From: Crocinitomix catalasitica ATCC 23190
GTDB taxonomy: Bacteria; Bacteroidota; Bacteroidia; Flavobacteriales_D; Crocinitomicaceae
Assembly: GCF_000621625.1 (NCBI RefSeq)
Contig: NZ_JHXV01000009.1
Coordinates: 72,999 to 136,998, forward strand
Length of the DNA stretch: 64,000 nt
Direction of reading: 5' to 3'
In this document: piece by piece, positions 59,747 to 64,000 of the stretch
Position numbering within the stretch: the first letter of the stretch is position 1
Layout: each line of letters starts with the position of its first letter
Made by a program: the position numbers and the translations under genes
The notes under the pieces: generated by a model
Databases searched by the model: none
Told to the model about the DNA's origin: nothing
The model's input: the letters and a program-made list of their open reading frames with translations, nothing else

Positions 59747-60292
59747 GTGAAGACTGTTTACGACATATACCAAATGCTAGAAAAGAAGAATGTGATTCTA
59801 GCTTTTCAAGGTGTCATGACGTCTGAATTGTTAACGTCCATTCTTCAGATCATGGAGACTAAAATGGATCGTCTAGAGGAAACACCAAAAATTAAGAAGA
59901 AAGTTTTTAATATTTTGGTCGAATGTTTGCAGAATCTTTACCATCATATTGATTTAGATGAAATAGATGATGGTAATAGAGAAGAAAACAGCTCTTTGTT
60001 TATGATTGCCAAAACAAATAATATGTATACCATTACGACTGGTAATTACATGAAAAATGCCGAGGTAGAAAACTTAGAGAATAAATTAGGACTTATCAAT
60101 AGTATGAGTTCTGAAGAATTAAAAACATATTATAAGGAAGTATTAATTCAAGGAACAATGTCTGAAAAAGGGACGGCTGGATTAGGAATGATTGACATTG
60201 CTAGAAAATCAGGAAAAAGCCTTGAATTCAACTTCTTAGAAATAAATAAAGACTTAACTTTTTTTAGCCTTTCGGTTAAAATCGCTGATTAA
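59747..60292 (+). CDS. siaB: SiaB-family protein kinase
   Basis: 181 residues (GTG start) of the SiaB group (also DUF6272): MKTVYDIYQMLEKKNVILAFQG, the kinase-like central block KVFNILVECLQNLYHHIDLDE (HATPase-like asparagine/histidine region) and GTMSEKGTAGLGMIDIARKSGKSLEF, the ATP-lid glycine motif. In Pseudomonas, SiaB phosphorylates SiaC to control the diguanylate cyclase SiaD. The next gene, 12 bp away, encodes SiaC, so the pair is kept together; no SiaA phosphatase or SiaD is in the window. Confidence 0.88.
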   Translation: MKTVYDIYQMLEKKNVILAFQGVMTSELLTSILQIMETKMDRLEETPKIKKKVFNILVECLQNLYHHIDLDEIDDGNREENSSLFMIAKTNNMYTITTGNYMKNAEVENLENKLGLINSMSSEELKTYYKEVLIQGTMSEKGTAGLGMIDIARKSGKSLEFNFLEINKDLTFFSLSVKIAD

Positions 60293-60304
60293 TAAAAATG
60301 AATT

Positions 60305-60688
60305 ATGGAAAATTTAAATCTAGAAGGATCTGCTAAAACTCCAACAGTAAAATTTGATTCAAAAAGTGGTAAGCTTGAATTGAAAGGAAGATCTATTCCT
60401 GAAAATTCAATTGAATTTTATAAACCGCTAAATGATTGGATTGATGGATATGCAACGAATCCAATCGGTGAAACGACTGTTGATATTAAACTAGAGTATT
60501 TTAATACATCTTCTTCAAAGTGTATTTTAGATTTATTTAAACAATTAGAAACTTTAAACAAACAAGGCACTGCAGTTAAAGTGAACTGGTATTTTGAGGA
60601 AGATGATGAAGATATGGCTGAAGCAGGTGAAGATTATCAAGCGATAATCGATCTACCTTTTGAAATGATTGAAGTAGAAGAAATTTAA
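60305..60688 (+). CDS. siaC: SiaC-family regulatory phosphoprotein (DUF1987)
   Basis: 127 residues, DUF1987: KTPTVKFDSKSGKLELKGRSIPENSIEFYKPLNDWI at the start, then IKLEYFNTSSSKCILDLFKQLE, where the threonine (T68 by count) sits at the position phosphorylated by SiaB in Pseudomonas. The C-terminus is acidic (EEDDEDMAEAGEDYQA). In the known system unphosphorylated SiaC activates SiaD to make c-di-GMP; here the effector must be elsewhere or different. 7 bp before the CoaE gene. Confidence 0.88.
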   Translation: MENLNLEGSAKTPTVKFDSKSGKLELKGRSIPENSIEFYKPLNDWIDGYATNPIGETTVDIKLEYFNTSSSKCILDLFKQLETLNKQGTAVKVNWYFEEDDEDMAEAGEDYQAIIDLPFEMIEVEEI

Positions 60689-60695
60689 TTCTATT

Positions 60696-61277
60696 ATGAG
60701 ATCAATCGGGATAACCGGTGGAATTGGTGCTGGGAAATCAATGATTTGCGGCATTATACAAACTCTAGGTTATCCTGTATTTAATTCCGATAAAGTTGCC
60801 AAAAATATTTTGTCGACCGACTCTTCTGTAATTAATCAAATTACTGCCATTTTTGGTGAATCTGCCTATATTAATGGTGTTTATAACAAACCTTTCATAG
60901 CCGAATCAATTTTTGGAAATCAAAAATTATTGGAATCTATAAATGCGATTGTACATCCAGCAGTACAAGCCGAATTTAAATCTTGGGCAAGCCAACAATC
61001 TTCCAATCTTGTTTTTAATGAAGCTGCCATTCTCTTTGAAACGAACTCTTACCAACGATTCTCAAATACGATTCTAGTTACCAGTCCAATTGATTTACGC
61101 ATTACACGTATTAAAAAACGAGATAATGTTACTGAAGAACAGGTTTTAGCTAGAATGAGTAAACAGTGGCCTGATGAAAAGAAAATACCTTTAGCTGATT
61201 ATGTTATTGTCAATGACGAATCTCAATTAATTATCCCTCAAGTATTAGAAACTTTAAAGCAGTTAGAAGCTTTATAA
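60696..61277 (+). CDS. coaE: Dephospho-CoA kinase
   Basis: 193 residues. P-loop kinase: Walker A GITGGIGAGKSMI (~5-17), YPVFNSDKVAKNIL, FNEAAILFE with the catalytic-site region, LRITRIKKRDNVTEEQVLARMSKQWPDEKK (lid, two arginines) and the C-terminal ADYVIVNDES. It performs the last step of coenzyme A synthesis, phosphorylating the 3'-OH of dephospho-CoA. It is the third gene of the SiaB/SiaC operon by spacing (7 bp). Confidence 0.94.
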   Translation: MRSIGITGGIGAGKSMICGIIQTLGYPVFNSDKVAKNILSTDSSVINQITAIFGESAYINGVYNKPFIAESIFGNQKLLESINAIVHPAVQAEFKSWASQQSSNLVFNEAAILFETNSYQRFSNTILVTSPIDLRITRIKKRDNVTEEQVLARMSKQWPDEKKIPLADYVIVNDESQLIIPQVLETLKQLEAL

Positions 61278-62078
61278 TTACATTCTAACATTAAATCCGA
61301 AATTTATACTTGTTGCAAACATCTTATGCACTCGTCTAAATGTATCATTGCCATAGGTGTTTAATAAATGACGTCTAAATTCAGGATAAAGCGTCAATCC
61401 TATTCTTTCATTGAAATAATAATTCAAACCAATACTTGCTGTTGCCATAAAATTAATACTTACAAAGCCTTCTTTAATAACTTCATCGTCATTCTCATAT
61501 TCTATCCCTGAGTCGATCGTATAATTACTTTTATAATTGATATTTATAATGTTCAACGGTGTGATTCCAAGTGCTCCGAAGAACTGAAATTTATCCCCCA
61601 CTGTGTATTGTAACTTAACAGGAATACCGATTTGACGATAATTATTTTTATAGTGAAAAGTAGAATCCGTTGCCTCATCCTTATAATTATATGCCTCAGC
61701 ATTTGTAAAATAACTAAATCCTATTCCCAATGAGAAATTCTGATTTAATGGAATATAGGTACCAATAGAGAATCCCCCAGAAATTGCGGATTCTTCGTCT
61801 TTTAATTTTTCATACTTGTTAAAAACCGATTCGTCTTGAAATGTTCGATACGAGTTCTGTATTAATCCCGTAAGAAAATAAGTACTTCCTGTTAAACTGT
61901 CTTTTTCAGTTTTAACTTTCGATTCTTTATTCTTCTTTTTATCTAGTTTCTCGTCCTCTGTAGAAGTCTGTTCGATTTCACCACCAGTAATCTGTGCAAA
62001 AGCATTACTATTTATAGTTGAAATAAAAATTAAAACACCAATAAAAACAAAGCTATTTAATCTATATTTGATATTCAT
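61278..62078 (-). CDS. PorT-type outer-membrane beta-barrel protein
   Basis: 266 residues. Signal peptide (FVFIGVLIFISTINSNAFAQ), then a charged linker (STEDEKLDKKKNKESKVKTEKD) and about ten amphipathic strands (ISGGFSIGTYIPLNQNFSLGIGFSYF, RQIGIPVKLQYTVGDKFQFFGALGITPL, EGFVSINFMATASIGLNYYFNERIGLTLYPEFRRHLL) ending in F-N-V-R-M, an outer-membrane insertion-like end. Pattern of PorT/outer-membrane beta-barrel Bacteroidota proteins. Ligand unknown; stop codons of this and coaE abut (1 bp). Confidence 0.8.
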   Translation of the reverse strand: MNIKYRLNSFVFIGVLIFISTINSNAFAQITGGEIEQTSTEDEKLDKKKNKESKVKTEKDSLTGSTYFLTGLIQNSYRTFQDESVFNKYEKLKDEESAISGGFSIGTYIPLNQNFSLGIGFSYFTNAEAYNYKDEATDSTFHYKNNYRQIGIPVKLQYTVGDKFQFFGALGITPLNIININYKSNYTIDSGIEYENDDEVIKEGFVSINFMATASIGLNYYFNERIGLTLYPEFRRHLLNTYGNDTFRRVHKMFATSINFGFNVRM

Positions 62079-62113
62079 TTTACAAAAATAATTAAAGTAT
62101 TTCGGTCAATACT

Positions 62114-62674
62114 ATGAAAATCACATTTAATTCTCCCGCAATATTAACGTTTTCCTTTATTAGTGCAGCTGTTTATATCCTAACCGGTCCACTTGGCTTA
62201 TTTAAGTCGGCATTTATCTTATTTCCTGTTTGGGACTTTAGTCATTTTGAATGGTACTTTAGATTATTCTCTAACACTGTTGGCCACGCGAGTAGCAATC
62301 ATTTAATGGGCAACTTGGCGTTAATTTTGTTATTAGGACCAATAGTTGAAGAAAAGTACGGAAGTAAAAACATGATATTCATGATTCTTATTACCGCTGT
62401 GGTAACCTCTTTAATTCATATTAGTTTTTCAAATTCTGCATTGTTAGGAGCTAGTGGTATTGTATTCATGTTGATTCTATTGGTCTCTATGGCTAATTTT
62501 AAGAATAATCAAATTCCACTGACCTTTATTTTGATTGTGATCATTTATTTGGGCAAAGAGATTCTGGGCTTTTTTCAAGATGATAATATATCACATACGA
62601 CACATATTATTGGTGGCCTTTTAGGAGCTGTTTTTGGTTATTTATTCAGTCAAATGAAAATTAAAAAAGGGTAA
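62114..62674 (+). CDS. Rhomboid-family intramembrane serine protease
   Basis: 186 residues with about six membrane helices. Catalytic serine in ALLGASGIVFMLILL (~120), histidine in SHTTHIIGGLLGAVFGY (~168-172), and the L1-type segment WYFRLFSNTVGHASSNHLMGNLALILLLGPIVEEKYG (~44-75) that includes the glycine/histidine of the group. It is a short rhomboid without the N-terminal extension. Divergent from the PorT-like gene, with 35 bp between the starts. Confidence 0.9.
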   Translation: MKITFNSPAILTFSFISAAVYILTGPLGLFKSAFILFPVWDFSHFEWYFRLFSNTVGHASSNHLMGNLALILLLGPIVEEKYGSKNMIFMILITAVVTSLIHISFSNSALLGASGIVFMLILLVSMANFKNNQIPLTFILIVIIYLGKEILGFFQDDNISHTTHIIGGLLGAVFGYLFSQMKIKKG

Positions 62675-62935
62675 TAATGAAAGAATAACTGATATTGTTA
62701 GGAATTCGAACTATTATCATATTCTACTAAACTCTCTTTTCAAAAGTTTGACATTTCATTGAAACAAAAATATTAACTGAATATCTTAAAACAAATAGTG
62801 ATTCGAAGATAAGCGCATCAAACGATTGCCAATTTGAGTTCTTGATTTTTAAAAAAGCTTAAATTCAAAAACTTATCTTCTATTCCTCTTACAGTGTCGA
62901 TTGCTTTTGCTATTTTTATACCTCTAAAATAAACT

Positions 62936-63904
62936 ATGCAACAATTATCAGATAAAGAAGGTATTGATCTTCTAGCGAAAAAATTTCAAGTATTAAAAGC
63001 AGAAATTCACAAGGTTATTGTCGGGCAAGATGACGTGGTAAATCAAGTAATCATGTCAATATTCAGTCGTGGTCACAGTCTACTTGTAGGTGTTCCTGGT
63101 TTGGCTAAAACATTATTAATTCAAACAATTTCTGATGCATTAGGCTTGTCGTTTAAACGAATTCAGTTTACACCTGATTTGATGCCTTCAGATATAGTAG
63201 GTTCGGAAATTCTTGACGAAAACAGAACTTTTAAATTTATAAAAGGGCCAATTTTTGCCAATATTGTTTTAGCAGATGAGATCAATAGAACACCGCCAAA
63301 AACGCAAGCGGCTTTACTAGAAGCAATGCAGGAAAAAACGGTTACAGCTGCTGGTCAACGTTACGATTTAGACAAACCTTTCTTTGTATTGGCGACACAA
63401 AACCCAATTGAGCAAGAAGGAACATATCCTTTACCTGAAGCACAGTTAGACCGTTTTATGTTCAATATTTGGGTAGATTATCCAACATATGCCGAAGAAA
63501 TTGCGATTGTTAAAAACACTACAAGTGATACAAGTAGTCAATTAAATAAAGTTCTTTCAGGTGAAGAAATTATGTATTTTCAAAATTTAGTTCGACGAAT
63601 TCCCGTGCCTGAATTGGTGTACGAATATGCCGTTAAACTAGTCGGAAAAACACGTAAGAACAGTGAATTCACGCATCCTTTAACAGAGAAGTATTTGGAT
63701 TGGGGTGCAGGACCAAGAGCTTCACAATATTTGATTATTGGCGCAAAATGTCATGCAGCAATGAAAGGGAAATATTCTCCAGATATTGAAGATGTTAAAG
63801 CTGTTGCATTTGCAATTTTAAGACATCGTATTGTACGTAATTATCGTGCAGAAGCTGAAGGTTTCACAATGGAGAAAATTATTGAAACCTTGATGAACGA
63901 CTGA
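62936..63904 (+). CDS. MoxR-family AAA+ ATPase
   Basis: 322 residues. Walker A LVGVPGLAKTLL (~56-67), FTPDLMPSDIVGSEIL, Walker B VLADEINRTPPKTQAALLEAMQEK, sensor 1 FVLATQNPIEQEGTYPLPEAQLDRFMF and a winged C-terminal part ending VRNYRAEAEGFTMEKIIETLM. MoxR ATPases work as chaperones with VWA-domain proteins encoded downstream, which are expected just beyond this window. Confidence 0.95.
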   Translation: MQQLSDKEGIDLLAKKFQVLKAEIHKVIVGQDDVVNQVIMSIFSRGHSLLVGVPGLAKTLLIQTISDALGLSFKRIQFTPDLMPSDIVGSEILDENRTFKFIKGPIFANIVLADEINRTPPKTQAALLEAMQEKTVTAAGQRYDLDKPFFVLATQNPIEQEGTYPLPEAQLDRFMFNIWVDYPTYAEEIAIVKNTTSDTSSQLNKVLSGEEIMYFQNLVRRIPVPELVYEYAVKLVGKTRKNSEFTHPLTEKYLDWGAGPRASQYLIIGAKCHAAMKGKYSPDIEDVKAVAFAILRHRIVRNYRAEAEGFTMEKIIETLMND

Positions 63905-63911
63905 GAATAAT

Positions 63912-63998
63912 TTATTTCCCTAGTCCTGACTTAATGCTGTAAATCGCACCACATCGGTCGATCAAAATTATATTCCAACGTTTTCCGAGGGGCTGACT
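63912..63998 (-). other. Possible 3' end of a minus-strand gene (partial)
   Basis: One minus-strand frame is open from the right edge to a TAA at 63912-63914 and would encode …KRWNIILIDRCGAIYSI plus KSGLGK. It is only 29 codons, not a recognised protein end, and the DNA may instead be a repeat. Confidence 0.2.
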
Positions 63999-64000
63999 AG

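Overview
The window is a low-GC bacterial chromosome segment from the Bacteroidota, most likely order Flavobacteriales (a Crocinitomicaceae/Fluviicola-like relative is my guess, not proven). The evidence is: many TAnnTTTG promoter boxes with few Shine-Dalgarno sequences; a DnaE with an N-terminal proofreading exonuclease; a PorG-like DUF6089 protein and other outer-membrane barrels; lytic-type TPR histidine kinase/LytTR pairs; and many small lipoproteins and 'signal peptide plus unknown domain' genes. I found no rRNA, tRNA, CRISPR array or intact transposase.

Layout. 0-0.5 kb: cut-off Wzz-type polysaccharide chain-length gene. 0.9-3.3 kb: a 55-residue mini-protein, a methyltransferase, a CvfB-like RNA-binding protein and an SRPBCC protein. 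3.2-5.2 kb: a small accessory patch with a ParE/RelE-type toxin-antitoxin pair and an orphan lipoprotein, bounded by two direct copies of a ~150-bp repeat. 5.2-13.8 kb: luciferase-like oxidoreductase, VWA-rhodanese lipoprotein, LytS/LytTR-type two-component pair, DUF2306-like membrane protein and a RetSat/CrtI-like oxidoreductase. 13.8-18.4 kb: the strangest region, five short orphan secreted, lipoprotein or membrane genes all on the minus strand, separated by shared hairpins and repeat boxes, like a cassette array. 18.8-20.3 kb: aldehyde dehydrogenase bracketed by copies of a 24-bp-type repeat. 20.3-23.4 kb: a five-gene operon (HipA-like kinase, DUF3037, DUF4180, secreted protein, and an RluA N-terminal domain without its catalytic domain). 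23.5-31.7 kb: RuvX, NhaC-type antiporter, HMG-CoA lyase, PyrD, DUF6089 protein, and an ECF sigma factor with a membrane protein carrying a GldM-like C-terminus. 31.9-64 kb: mainly housekeeping genes (L31B, GlmU-like, Lon, DEAD-box helicase, SmpB, YqgE, rhomboids, L,D-transpeptidase, oligopeptidase B, DnaE, peroxiredoxin, ZIP transporter, SiaB/SiaC pair, CoaE, MoxR).

The core half (23-64 kb) is gene-dense and ordinary in composition. The accessory half (3-20 kb) has long spacers filled with related repeats. Two features stand out. First, the repeat-punctuated array of orphan envelope genes. Second, two unrelated genes (SRPBCC at 3.25 kb, LytTR regulator at 10.98 kb) have their last ~50 bp, including the stop codon, duplicated on the far side of a short repeat-rich insert, as in attL/attR scars that restore a gene's 3' end. 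Function calls rest on motif recognition by eye; no database search was run.
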